Assembly (NCBI RefSeq): GCF_002368035.1
Contig: NZ_AP018222.1
Coordinates: forward strand, 868,001-932,000
Direction: 5' to 3'
Length of the DNA stretch: 64,000 bases
Origin: Nostoc linckia NIES-25
GTDB taxonomy: Bacteria; Cyanobacteriota; Cyanobacteriia; Cyanobacteriales; Nostocaceae
The first letter of the stretch is position 1; the number at the start of each line of letters is the position of its first letter. Both the position numbers and the translations under genes were made by a program. Below the pieces are notes generated by a model. That model ran no database searches. It had not been told where the DNA came from and worked only from the letters and a program-made list of their open reading frames with translations. Positions 1 through 9,202 of the stretch are shown here, one piece after another.

Positions 1-480
1 GCTAAATTGTTGCTAGTCAGCCTAGACTTCAATAAAAGCGATCGCAGGGTGATTTCAGACATCCTTGCCTTAATTCTGGTAAAGCCTAAGAATGGTAGGA
101 AGTAAGATTTACTCAACAAGAAAACAACGGAAAAAGCGTAAGTCAGTTCGCAGAAACTAGCCAGATTTATTAAGGTGTGAAATAGGTTCAATACATCTAA
201 ATAGGTATGTCTAATTTCCGTAACCGCTTTTGACGGCGGCAAATATAATACCTGAGAATTCAGAATTCAGGACTCAGTATTCAGAAGTTATTTCACTTTT
301 GTGTAAATCTGCTGTCTAAGGCAATTAGCACAAATTAGAGCATTGATTTACTAATCACAAAGCTCAAATTTAGGCGATCGCATAGCTTGTGAAATGATGG
401 TGGGCATTGCCCACCATTACGTTTTACAAGCAAATTTTTGCTTGTTAATTAGTTAAAATTGTCGGATTTAAAGGGTAATT
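1..480. other. Intergenic left edge
   Basis: No convincing gene is visible. The stretch holds one HIP1 octamer near 373, a run of repeated GAATTCAG/ACTCAG-like short units around 255-285, and a perfect inverted repeat just ahead of the ankyrin gene. Such degenerate short repeats are typical filler between Nostoc-type genes. The upstream gene, if any, lies outside the window. Confidence 0.6.
397..417. repeat. Perfect 10-bp inverted repeat
   Basis: The arms ATGGTGGGCA and TGCCCACCAT flank a single T. It sits 64 bp before the ankyrin start. It could be a small dispersed palindrome or a terminator for a gene to the left; no long T tract follows. Confidence 0.6.
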
Positions 481-933
481 ATGAGTCAATATTTGAGTGA
501 AGCAACAACCCAATGGTTAATACCAAAAGGCTATAATCTTCAGGATTTAAATCAACCAGGTGAAAATGGCGATACAGCTTTGATGAAGGCTACGAGAGAG
601 GGAGAGTATGGTGTTGTTAAAGAACTGATTTGTGCAGGTGCGGATATCAATGCTAGAAATAGCGATTGCAATAATGCTTTATGGTTTGCTTGTTTCGGAA
701 ACCACTACGATTTAATTAACTTGCTGCTGGCTCACAACATTAATATTGACAACCAAAATGATAACGGTGCAACTGTTCTAATGTATGCAGCATCAGCAGG
801 AAAGACAGAAGTAGTTGAGTTACTCTTACAATACCATCCTAACTTAAATTTACAAAACTTAGACGACTATAAAGCAATTGATTTTGCCAGCAACGTAGAA
901 GTTTTAAGGATACTCAAAAATGCCACAAAATAA
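481..933 (+). CDS. Ankyrin-repeat protein
   Basis: This 150-residue protein is mostly ankyrin repeats, units of about 33 residues that bind partner proteins. Three to four units run from about residue 28 to 140, with the usual cores GDTALMKA, VVKELICAGADINAR, LINLLLAHNINID, GATVLMYAA and VVELLLQYHPNLN. There is no signal peptide or membrane segment, so it is probably cytosolic. Its last 14 bases overlap the start of the downstream SagB-like gene, so the two are probably translationally coupled. I infer that it helps to dock or regulate that flavoenzyme or its small partner. The binding partner cannot be read from sequence. Confidence 0.85.
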   Translation: MSQYLSEATTQWLIPKGYNLQDLNQPGENGDTALMKATREGEYGVVKELICAGADINARNSDCNNALWFACFGNHYDLINLLLAHNINIDNQNDNGATVLMYAASAGKTEVVELLLQYHPNLNLQNLDDYKAIDFASNVEVLRILKNATK

Positions 934-2206
934 AATATCGAGCAATGCCTTTCATGAGGCTACCAAGCATTCTTACTTATCGGTACAGATAGATCCAAAT
1001 TATGTGGATGCTTCAACTCAACCATCTGCATTTAAATTCTATCCAAAATTTTATCGAAGAGTGAAATTAAATGTCAATAATCCCGTTCACTCTTTTATAT
1101 CTTTAACTAGTGCAATAACAGTAGAAAAAATGTATAAAGATAGTCTCGATAAATTGCGGGTGAATCCATCAGCAGGCGCTCTGTATCCTACGGAAGTTTA
1201 CGTACAGGTTCGCAAAATTCAGGGAATACTAGATGGAATTTATCACTTAGAAGTTGAGAATAATTGTCTAACACTTATCTATGAATTAATAGATGATGGG
1301 CTAGAGAGTTATATTATACCGAACAAAAGTATCAACGGATTCATCTTTTTAATTAGCTCTGTTTATTATAGGTCTAGCTGGAAATATCAAAAGAGAAGCG
1401 CGAGATATTGCTTTTTAGATAGCGGACACCATTTAGGTGCTATTGCTGCTTCGGCTTATCTCCATGAAAAAAATATACAAGTAATTTTTGATTTTGATAA
1501 ACTTGGTCTCAATTTAGCTTTGGGATTTGAGAATAAAGAGTTTATCACAGCTTGTGCGGTGTCAGGAGAATTACAAGAAAAGCAAGTCAGACCGTTAAGG
1601 ATGAAAGTTCCTTTTGTTTGCGGTACTGATTACTTTGAAGCTAATCAATTCATTGAAGATACTTATCAAGCTACGGCTGTACAAAAGAGTAGTCATCAAA
1701 CACTCAAACAGCCTTACTTTAGCTTTGACAGGGAGAAATTTCTTCAAACTGTTTTGAATAGACGTTCTATTCGACGTTTCCGGAAAAAATCTATTTCTCA
1801 AGAAGATTATCTATATATAATGCAGCAACTTCAGCAGCCAATACCAACAGAAAATCATGAGGAAATAGATATTTACTCGGTGGTACATCGAGTAGAGGAA
1901 ATGTCATGCGGATTATATAAAGGTACGCATCTGATTAAGACGGGTGATTTCAGCGAACAGACGGGTTACTTATGTATTAATCAAGCTATTGCTAGAGATA
2001 GCGCCGTAACTTTATTTTTTGTGTCTGATTATTTAAACTACCAAACTGCTATGCAAATAGCTGGTTTTCTAGGACAGAGGCTTTATTTGGCTAGTAATTA
2101 TTTGGGAATTGGATGTAGCGGAATCGGTGCTTTCTACGATGATGAAACCCAAGAATTATTAGAGACAAATAAAGATGTACTTTACGCTATGGCGATTGGA
2201 ATATAA
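920..2206 (+). CDS. SagB/nitroreductase-like flavoenzyme, two-domain
   Basis: This 428-residue protein belongs to the nitroreductase fold and looks like the SagB type. It has the N-terminal signature NPSAGALYPTEVYV (about residues 81-94) and a second nitroreductase-like half starting near NRRSIRRFRKK (about 281-291) and ending in GIGCSGIGAFYDDE. Members bind FMN; SagB-type enzymes oxidise azolines in peptide natural products, whereas others reduce nitro compounds or quinones. No YcaO or precursor-peptide gene is evident here, so the substrate is unknown. The gene overlaps the ankyrin gene and is followed after 18 bp by a small protein whose paralogue lies next to another flavin enzyme near 36.6 kb. 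Confidence 0.8.
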   Translation: MPQNKISSNAFHEATKHSYLSVQIDPNYVDASTQPSAFKFYPKFYRRVKLNVNNPVHSFISLTSAITVEKMYKDSLDKLRVNPSAGALYPTEVYVQVRKIQGILDGIYHLEVENNCLTLIYELIDDGLESYIIPNKSINGFIFLISSVYYRSSWKYQKRSARYCFLDSGHHLGAIAASAYLHEKNIQVIFDFDKLGLNLALGFENKEFITACAVSGELQEKQVRPLRMKVPFVCGTDYFEANQFIEDTYQATAVQKSSHQTLKQPYFSFDREKFLQTVLNRRSIRRFRKKSISQEDYLYIMQQLQQPIPTENHEEIDIYSVVHRVEEMSCGLYKGTHLIKTGDFSEQTGYLCINQAIARDSAVTLFFVSDYLNYQTAMQIAGFLGQRLYLASNYLGIGCSGIGAFYDDETQELLETNKDVLYAMAIGI

Positions 2207-2224
2207 GCAAGGAAGGAAAAAGAG

Positions 2225-2602
2225 ATGGCTAGAAAGATGTATTTCTTAAATAGTGACGATTCGCATCCAGTACAACCGACATCGGCAGATATTATATTGC
2301 GGCAACAACTAGAGTATTCTATTAGTAGATATTTTTACGATGGTTGCGATCGCACAATTCAAAATCTGTTATCTAATTGCCGATGGTACGTAACAACCCA
2401 CGCCAGCGCCATGACATTAGTAATTGAATGTCCCGACCAAGTTACCAACTGGCGCATCTTACAACAAATCGTGCCAATGGGGACATTACTTCACCAAATC
2501 ATCAGCAGCGCCAAAATCCGCGTCTGTCCCCCTGAAGGTCAAGGCGTACCTTTTGAAATGAGGGTAGATGAGTTGTCTGTGTACCGTGATATGGCGGGCT
2601 GA
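2225..2602 (+). CDS. Small protein, paralogue of the one at 36227-36601
   Basis: I do not recognise the family. The 125-residue protein is soluble, with the core NLLSNCRWYVTTHASAMTLV (about residues 49-68) and a conserved end, FEMRVDELSVYRD. The protein at 36227-36601 matches along its whole length (LLSNCQWYLTTNANILTLII, FEIGVNEISAYRD), so the two are paralogues. Both follow a flavin-dependent oxidoreductase on the same strand. A strong GGAAGG ribosome-binding site precedes the ATG. A role as accessory or chaperone to the adjacent flavoenzyme is inference only. Confidence 0.75.
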   Translation: MARKMYFLNSDDSHPVQPTSADIILRQQLEYSISRYFYDGCDRTIQNLLSNCRWYVTTHASAMTLVIECPDQVTNWRILQQIVPMGTLLHQIISSAKIRVCPPEGQGVPFEMRVDELSVYRDMAG

Positions 2603-2713
2603 GGAGATGGGGGGATGGGAAGATGGGGAGATAAGAGAAATAACTAATACCAATTCTCTAAAATCGGGCAACACATTTAAACTCCAAAACCCAGACCATC
2701 ACTAGCTTTCTTA

Positions 2714-2728
2714 ATTACGAATTACGAA

Positions 2729-2734
<6 letters not shown>
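2714..2734. repeat. Heptanucleotide tandem repeat (ATTACGA x3)
   Basis: Three exact tandem copies of ATTACGA overlap the 3' end of hupW. The hupW stop codon (2729-2731) is part of the repeat, so the last residues of HupW are encoded by repeat sequence. Upstream of it (2603-2660) lies a purine-rich GGGGAGATGG-type run. Confidence 0.85.
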
Positions 2735-3217
<483 letters not shown>

Positions 3218-3255
3218 AAAATGGAGTAAATAAAAATAAAAAACACTACGAATTC

Positions 3256-4410
3256 ATGGTAATTATCAAAGGTCCACTCTGTTGGGAAAATTGGAAGGCA
3301 AAAAAACACGTAAAAAGCTGGCATGGTATTTCTGAGTATCCTCTATTTTCTGATGCACGCATTATTGGTCAAGCAATAGATATGGGGCCATACAAATTAT
3401 TCGATTCAATTAGAATTACAGAAGATCCTAAAACTCCTGCAATAATTTTACGAATCGAAGATTACTATGATTCATTTCACAATGATGATATTAAGTCTAA
3501 TATAAAAACTACTGCTAGTCGTTATCATGGTGGTTCATTAGCAGAAGAAATTGCTGCTCTAATTTCTTTATGTTTAGGTATTCGTATAAAAGCAGGTTTA
3601 ATTAGCCGAGGTTTTTCACAGAATGGCGATCCTTTAGGCATTCCTTTTTTATGGAATACTAATATAAATCCTATTTTATTAGTGTCTGATATAAGATACC
3701 CTATTTTACCAGACTTTAGACGCACTATAAACCTTTGTAATGTCAACAGAATAGAAAAACTTCCTCAGCTTTGTGAAGAAGACGCTAATGCACTTGTTCG
3801 CTCTGCAAGAATGTATCAAGATGGTGTATGGATGGCAGAATCGGAACCACAACTTGCATGGCTTATGATTATTTCAGCAATAGAAACTGCTGCTGGACAT
3901 TGGCGCAAACAATTGGAGTCACCTGTTGAGAGGTTCAAATTATTTAAACCTGATCTTATTCCGTATTTAGAATGTGCTGGTGGTAATGAGTTGATTGAGA
4001 CTGTCGCAAAAGCTTTGGTAGACTACATGGGTGCTACAAGAAAGTTTGTTGACTTTATGATTGAGTTTAAGCCAGATCCTCCTACTGAAAGGCCTAGCGA
4101 AGCTTATCAAATTTCTTGGGAAGATAATGAATTAAGCAAAATTTTTAAAACAATTTACAGTTCGAGGTCACAAGCCCTGCATGGAGGTGTAGCTTTCCCA
4201 AAGCCAATGTGTATGCCTCCAGATTGCCTAGAAGATAATAAGTTTGCAGAAAAACCATCAGAATCAAAATCAGTTATTAGCACTATTGATGCGTCTTGGA
4301 AAGCTAAAAATGTCCCACTATTTTTGCATACTTTTGAATATTTGGCCAGAAACGTCCTACTTAATTGGTGGGATTCAATGGTAAAAAGTAATACGGCATC
4401 TGGTTTATAA
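3256..4410 (+). CDS. HEPN-like protein of unknown function
   Basis: This 384-residue soluble protein has a helical C-terminal half with the HEPN-type signature SRSQALHGG (R-x4-H, near residue 304). This resembles the C-terminal ApeA-like HEPN region, and R-x4-6-H is the RNase active site in many HEPN proteins. The N-terminal part is not recognised. It may be a stand-alone RNase effector or a housekeeping HEPN protein. It is divergent from hupW and convergent with the next gene, with no obvious partner. The family call rests on the motif and helical context only. Confidence 0.55.
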   Translation: MVIIKGPLCWENWKAKKHVKSWHGISEYPLFSDARIIGQAIDMGPYKLFDSIRITEDPKTPAIILRIEDYYDSFHNDDIKSNIKTTASRYHGGSLAEEIAALISLCLGIRIKAGLISRGFSQNGDPLGIPFLWNTNINPILLVSDIRYPILPDFRRTINLCNVNRIEKLPQLCEEDANALVRSARMYQDGVWMAESEPQLAWLMIISAIETAAGHWRKQLESPVERFKLFKPDLIPYLECAGGNELIETVAKALVDYMGATRKFVDFMIEFKPDPPTERPSEAYQISWEDNELSKIFKTIYSSRSQALHGGVAFPKPMCMPPDCLEDNKFAEKPSESKSVISTIDASWKAKNVPLFLHTFEYLARNVLLNWWDSMVKSNTASGL

Positions 4411-4488
4411 TATAAATTTAGATTTAGAAGTAAGGCTTTGTCTGTATTATTAGCCAAAGCCTTGAAGAAATAATTTATCAGCAGTAAA

Positions 4489-4911
4489 CTAAAACTCTAC
4501 ACCATGTTTTTTGGCAATTTCAGTAAGTTTTTCGTACTGATGTTGTGATGCTTTAGTTAATATTGTTTGTGCATCTTCTGGAGTTGTGCCTTCTTTAGGA
4601 ATTAAATACTTTACATAAAGTGACACAAAATCAGCTACGACAGCCATACCAGATAAACCATGTTTGTCAGCTTCCTTACCAGCGATCGCGGCTACTAAAC
4701 CTGCTTTAATTGGATCTGGTTTAACTTTCATAAACTGATCCACAAGCTTGGGAATATAATCTGCTGGTGGCAAATTAGCTAACTTAGTTTTATCTGGAGT
4801 AAAGTTACATTCTGCGGCTTTTGCCTGTTCTAAAACACACCACTCTATGAATTCTTGCAATGCTGCATCGGGAACGCGAGGGAGATAATTTTGTAGGGCT
4901 AAATCAGACAC
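4489..4911 (-). CDS. Conserved hypothetical protein, 140 aa
   Basis: I do not recognise this family. The protein is acidic to neutral, soluble and largely helical, with no signal peptide, Cys pairs or membrane segment. It begins MSDLALQNYLPRVPDAALQE and contains an alanine/glycine-rich helix, KAGLVAAIAGKEADKHG, near the middle. The coding sequence shows normal codon use. It is a single gene with its own upstream region, and the neighbours on both sides appear unrelated. Confidence 0.6.
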   Translation of the reverse strand: MSDLALQNYLPRVPDAALQEFIEWCVLEQAKAAECNFTPDKTKLANLPPADYIPKLVDQFMKVKPDPIKAGLVAAIAGKEADKHGLSGMAVVADFVSLYVKYLIPKEGTTPEDAQTILTKASQHQYEKLTEIAKKHGVEF

Positions 4912-4956
4912 AAGCTCACCGTGTAAATTGCTGTTTTATGCAAGTGCATTAAGCCA

Positions 4957-4997
4957 AGCCTAACGCACTGTTTCTAGAAGTTTTAGTGTGTTAGGCT
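4957..4997 (-). terminator. Hairpin downstream of the 2TM gene
   Basis: The arms AGCCTAACGCAC and GTGTGTTAGGCT pair over 12 bp with one G-U. They sit 51 bp beyond the stop of the leftward 2TM gene. No clean T tract follows, so this may be a dispersed palindrome acting as a terminator. A related hairpin lies at 44607-44684. Confidence 0.45.
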
Positions 4998-5047
4998 ACA
5001 ACTGTCGAATTAATAGTTAAACCGCTAGACAGTTAAATTTATGTGGC

Positions 5048-5443
5048 CTATTTATGAAAAGCTCTCTTGTCATCCTTTCTTTTAGTCTGATAAACATTCC
5101 ACCAATGAAAAAATAGTCCTATCCCCCATCCTAATACTGGAAAGATAGACCAAAAATAACTAGGAGTAGTGATTAAATTCAGCAGGATTAGAAATAAATT
5201 CACTGCCATAAAGGAAATCAAGTGTTTCCAAAAATCTCTGCGTCGTAAAGTATTAAATGTGCCTCGTAAAAGTTCTTCTTCTTGTTGAACTAACCACTTT
5301 TGTTCAGTCTTTTCCAAAATATTAGCAGAAATACCTAACTCGGAAGCCATTTCAACAAGCTGTTCTCGTGAAAATTCACCTTCTTGTCGATCGTTGAGTG
5401 CTATTTGTAGGATTTTTTGCACATCTTCTGAATTGTAAGACAT
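5048..5443 (-). CDS. 2TM-domain membrane protein
   Basis: This 131-residue protein has a soluble N-terminal helical part of about 75 residues, resembling the short helical segment found before 2TM domains. Two membrane helices follow: LISFMAVNLFLILLNLI (about residues 75-91) and FWSIFPVLGWGIGLFFHWW (about 97-115). The pair followed by a charged tail, YQTKRKDDKRAF, matches the bacterial 2TM domain. In other proteins this domain is fused to signalling modules; here it is nearly alone. It is probably in the cytoplasmic membrane. The function is unknown. Confidence 0.7.
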   Translation of the reverse strand: MSYNSEDVQKILQIALNDRQEGEFSREQLVEMASELGISANILEKTEQKWLVQQEEELLRGTFNTLRRRDFWKHLISFMAVNLFLILLNLITTPSYFWSIFPVLGWGIGLFFHWWNVYQTKRKDDKRAFHK

Positions 5444-5692
5444 TTTAATTACCTAATATTTTTGCCTGTAAGTGCGCGTTTTATCTCACGAATTTATCAA
5501 AGATAATTGATAAATCCACTCAGCGATATCTTCTCTACGAGACGCTAAACCAACGGTGAGCTTTGCTAATGCACCCAATACTTACTTGTATTCACACCTT
5601 TCTTAGGTTCTCACAATTGATTTCTAGCTGCTGTATTTGTTAATACCTCTATCTTGGTTTATCTCCAATATATTACTAAAAATGAGCAATAA

Positions 5693-5995
5693 ATTATTGG
5701 GTTTGTTGGTTTATGGACTTTTTTTGATGAACAACAGCCTCAATTAGTTTATGCTTTGCTGCCTCAAGCGACTAAACAAGGTTATGCTACTGAAGCTGCA
5801 ACCAAGATACTCGAATATTCTTTTGATGAACTTAACTATTAGTATCTTGTAGCAAGCTGCGTTGGCGTAGCCCGCCGCAGGCATCGCCCAATTTTGGAAT
5901 CACAAAAAGTAGCAGAAAGAATTGGCATAATAAAGGTAAATGAAAAAATTATCAATGGCAATCCTTTAGTATTTTTCAGAATTGATAAATCGTAG
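5693..5995 (+). pseudogene. GNAT acetyltransferase remnant with a repeat insertion
   Basis: Reading from 5693, the frame gives a GNAT-like stretch, IGFVGLWTFFDEQQPQLVYA, then KQGYATEAATKILEYSF, the acetyl-CoA-binding region of RimJ/RimL-type acetyltransferases. It stops at TAG in 5838-5840. About 30-40 bp of palindromic repeat (GCGTTGGCGTAGCCCGCCGC, about 5860-5890) follows. The C-terminal part then resumes in another frame (LESQKVAERIGIIKVNE and on to TAG at 5993-5995). There is no start codon. This is a dead gene broken by a dispersed repeat and a 5' loss. Confidence 0.7.
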
Positions 5996-6003
5996 GTAAA
6001 ATC

Positions 6004-6402
6004 TCACGATTTTGCTGCCCAAAGTAGAGAAATGTTGTACTGATTGAACATTGAATCGGCACTCACAAGTGTCATTTCTTCTATCTGAGCCTGTGCAATT
6101 AACATTCTGTCAAAAGGATCTCGGTGATGCAAAGGTAATTTAGCTGCTTGTATAGCATGAGAAGCTGTAATTTCTAGCGATCGCATTGCCAATAGTGTCA
6201 TCCGACTAGAAATATAACTGTCTAGAGGATCTGCGAGTGGTAGCTTGCCGATCGCAACTTTTATCCCCATTTCCCAAACACTAGCAACTGAGAGCCATAA
6301 TTCATTTGTTTCATCAGCAATATGGGCAATAGCTACTTCATTCAAAGACTCTGGTTGGGTAAACCACCATAACCAGCACTGTGTATCTAGCAAGAGTTTC
6401 AC
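6004..6402 (-). CDS. PIN-domain toxin (VapC family)
   Basis: This 132-residue PIN-domain protein starts MKLLLDTQCWLWW, with the first catalytic Asp at residue 6. It has LSVASVWEMGIK near residue 39 and the pair HHRDPFDRMLIAQA / LVSADSMF that supplies the remaining acidic residues. VapC toxins are Mg-dependent RNases that cut tRNA or rRNA. Its start overlaps the end of the upstream antitoxin gene by 4 bp, the usual toxin-antitoxin coupling. It looks intact. Confidence 0.9.
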   Translation of the reverse strand: MKLLLDTQCWLWWFTQPESLNEVAIAHIADETNELWLSVASVWEMGIKVAIGKLPLADPLDSYISSRMTLLAMRSLEITASHAIQAAKLPLHHRDPFDRMLIAQAQIEEMTLVSADSMFNQYNISLLWAAKS

Positions 6403-6644
6403 TCTTCACCACCCTCAAATGCTGCCAAAATTTCTTCTGGTAAAGGAGCATTAAAGTCATCTGGGACTATAAAACGCCCTTTATCCTGTCCTAAACTATT
6501 GAGTCGATTTGATGAAGAGCGAAACGGAACTAACTTGGCGATAGGAATGCCTCGGTTGGAAATAATGATTTCTTCTCCAAGTTCTACTCGTGATAAAAGT
6601 TTTGAGAGATTTGTTTTAGCTTGATGAATATTTACAGTTTCCAT
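6399..6644 (-). CDS. Phd/YefM-type antitoxin
   Basis: This 81-residue protein begins METVNIHQAKTNLSKLLSRV, the usual N-terminal DNA-binding part of Phd/YefM antitoxins, followed by GEEIIISNRGIPIAKLVPF. The C-terminal tail, rich in acidic residues (PEEILAAFEGGEE), would wrap the PIN toxin. It is the first gene of the two-gene operon, and such antitoxins repress their own promoter. Confidence 0.92.
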   Translation of the reverse strand: METVNIHQAKTNLSKLLSRVELGEEIIISNRGIPIAKLVPFRSSSNRLNSLGQDKGRFIVPDDFNAPLPEEILAAFEGGEE

Positions 6645-6765
6645 AAAATTAAACTAAGTCTGTAAACTAAGTTTAGTTTGTTTGTCGCAGTGGTGCAAGG
6701 GCGATCGTTAGATAAGCAGCAAACATTACAATATGCAATGATGAGGGTAAAAGTGAGTGAAGCTT

Positions 6766-7059
6766 ATGCAAACTATTACTGACATTGGTACATTAATTGT
6801 TCGGACGCCTGGAACTCTTGGTGGTCGTCCTCGAATTGCTGGAACTAGAGTATCTGTTCAACGAATTGCAGCTTGGTATAAAACGGGAATGAATGCAGAA
6901 GAAATTGTTGAACGGATGGGTAATTTGACTCTTGCACAAGTTTATGCTGCTTTAACCTATTACCATGCAAATCAGGAAGAGATTGAAGGTTATCTCATTG
7001 CTGAGAAGTCAAGCTATGAACAACTCGCTACTGAAATGGACAATCAACTGGTTTTCTAA
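6766..7059 (+). CDS. DUF433 protein (antitoxin-like), orphan
   Basis: This protein of about 97 residues has the DUF433 winged-helix signature: PGTLGGRPRIAGTRVSV, then the AAWYKTGMNAEEIVERMGNL and VYAALTYYHAN helices. DUF433 proteins usually sit in front of a DUF5615 PIN-like toxin. No such toxin follows here, so it is an orphan. The start is taken as ATG 6766, because the only upstream alternative is a GTG three codons earlier with no better ribosome-binding site. After the stop, 7060-7210 contains one HIP1 site and a short open stretch with no recognised homology. Confidence 0.85.
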   Translation: MQTITDIGTLIVRTPGTLGGRPRIAGTRVSVQRIAAWYKTGMNAEEIVERMGNLTLAQVYAALTYYHANQEEIEGYLIAEKSSYEQLATEMDNQLVF

Positions 7060-7210
7060 GCATTTATTCTGGAGAGTAAACAAAGCGATCGCTGAGTTAT
7101 TAGAAATATTTTTGAATTTGTATTTTTGCAAGCTTTCAAACAGGCACATTAGGCCTGACTACATGCGATTCAAATACTCAACCACGTCCATCAGGTTGAC
7201 CAGTCAATTA

Positions 7211-7624
7211 TTAAGATGGTGGATGACGACCCAGGAGTTCCTCTTCTGCCCGAATCGCCAGCATAATCTCACGATTCATTTTGAGTGCATTAATTGTTGC
7301 TCTTCCTGTAGCTGTTAATCCGACAACTTGTACACCATTCCACTGAAAGTGTTCTTTCCATAGTTGTTGGCGAGGGTTGAAGATTGCTACTTTTTCTCCC
7401 GTTTCTGGATCTTCAACCAATTGTCGGGCAGCCTTACGTAGCGAACAGGAGACGCAGGCAAGTGCCAAATTATTTGCTGTTGTTGTACCGCCTGCTACCA
7501 CAGGAGTGATGTGATCGATATGAAATGTAGCTGCTTGACCTGTTTGGGATAAGGTGCAATATTCACAGCGATCGCCTGCTCTTTGGATGACCAATCGACG
7601 TAAAGCAGCCGAAATCGTTACCAT
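7211..7624 (-). CDS. HNH endonuclease
   Basis: This 137-residue protein has a complete small HNH module: RAGDRCEYC (about residues 15-23), HIDHITPVVAGGTTTANNLA (about 35-54) and ACVSCSLRKA, a zinc-stapled ββα-metal fold. Such stand-alone HNH proteins are common in cyanobacteria; their targets are mostly unknown. The ATG abuts the stop of the 69-residue upstream gene, so the two form an operon. Confidence 0.88.
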   Translation of the reverse strand: MVTISAALRRLVIQRAGDRCEYCTLSQTGQAATFHIDHITPVVAGGTTTANNLALACVSCSLRKAARQLVEDPETGEKVAIFNPRQQLWKEHFQWNGVQVVGLTATGRATINALKMNREIMLAIRAEEELLGRHPPS

Positions 7625-7834
7625 TTATCCCTGCCGCATTACACGCTGCGATCGCAGGTGCAATAGAGATAAAAATTCTGCCAACTCAACCAGCCCTTCT
7701 GCTTCTCCTCGTTCTGCTTGGGTAAGCATTTCCCCTGCATCTTGGCGATCCAGAAGAAATTGCAGACGCTCTTGGACAGCTTCAGGAAGTTGAAAATGAG
7801 TCAGTTCAACAGGTATCTCAATAATTTCGACCAT
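7625..7834 (-). CDS. Small acidic protein paired with the HNH gene
   Basis: This 69-residue acidic helical protein begins MVEIIEIPVELTHFQLPEAV and contains LLDRQDAGEMLTQAERGEA. It has no known catalytic motif. Its stop codon directly touches the ATG of the HNH nuclease. The arrangement resembles antitoxin-toxin or immunity-nuclease pairs, but this is inference. A perfect 14-bp inverted repeat (7866-7897) lies about 32 bp upstream of its start and could be its operator. Confidence 0.7.
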   Translation of the reverse strand: MVEIIEIPVELTHFQLPEAVQERLQFLLDRQDAGEMLTQAERGEAEGLVELAEFLSLLHLRSQRVMRQG

Positions 7835-7865
7835 ACAAAAGTGTGCCTACCAAAATTTTGTAGAC

Positions 7866-7897
7866 AGTATAGTTTTACGATACCGTAAAACTATACT
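7866..7897. promoter_or_regulatory. Perfect 14-bp inverted repeat, possible operator or terminator
   Basis: The arms AGTATAGTTTTACG and CGTAAAACTATACT are perfectly complementary, with a 4-base loop. The site lies between the hupL stop and the small-protein/HNH operon, both leftward. It could terminate hupL transcription or act as an operator for the HNH operon. It is followed by TTTT only on the + strand, which argues against a leftward intrinsic terminator. Confidence 0.55.
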
Positions 7898-7985
7898 TTT
7901 TAAAGTATGTCTAGCAAAATTGCAACTACTTGTAGAGCAGGTATAACTTAATGTGGTTTGTGGCAAGCGATCCAATGTTTGAGAA

Positions 7986-9070
<1,085 letters not shown>

Positions 9071-9074
<4 letters not shown>

Positions 9075-9086
9075 ATAACTGCTGTG
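9071..9086. repeat. hupL element border repeat, left copy
   Basis: The 16-bp sequence CCATATAACTGCTGTG is identical to 22121-22136 in direct orientation. Its reverse complement, CACAGCAGTTATATGG, is the recombination repeat known from the Anabaena PCC 7120 hupL element. It encodes HSSYM of HupL. Confidence 0.97.
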
Positions 9087-9202
9087 GCAACTAGTGGTAT
9101 TGTAAAAATGTTCGTGAGTAACTTATTGGGTAAAGTAATTTTGCTCGGTAATAACATTTTCTTTTCACTATCTCAGCTTATAAATAAGGGAATATTTAGG
9201 GA

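Noticed and set aside
7060..7210. DUF5615 toxin partner after the DUF433 gene at 6766
   Set aside because: No MKLL-DE-LSP-like start or toxin core is present. The short open stretch here has no recognised similarity.
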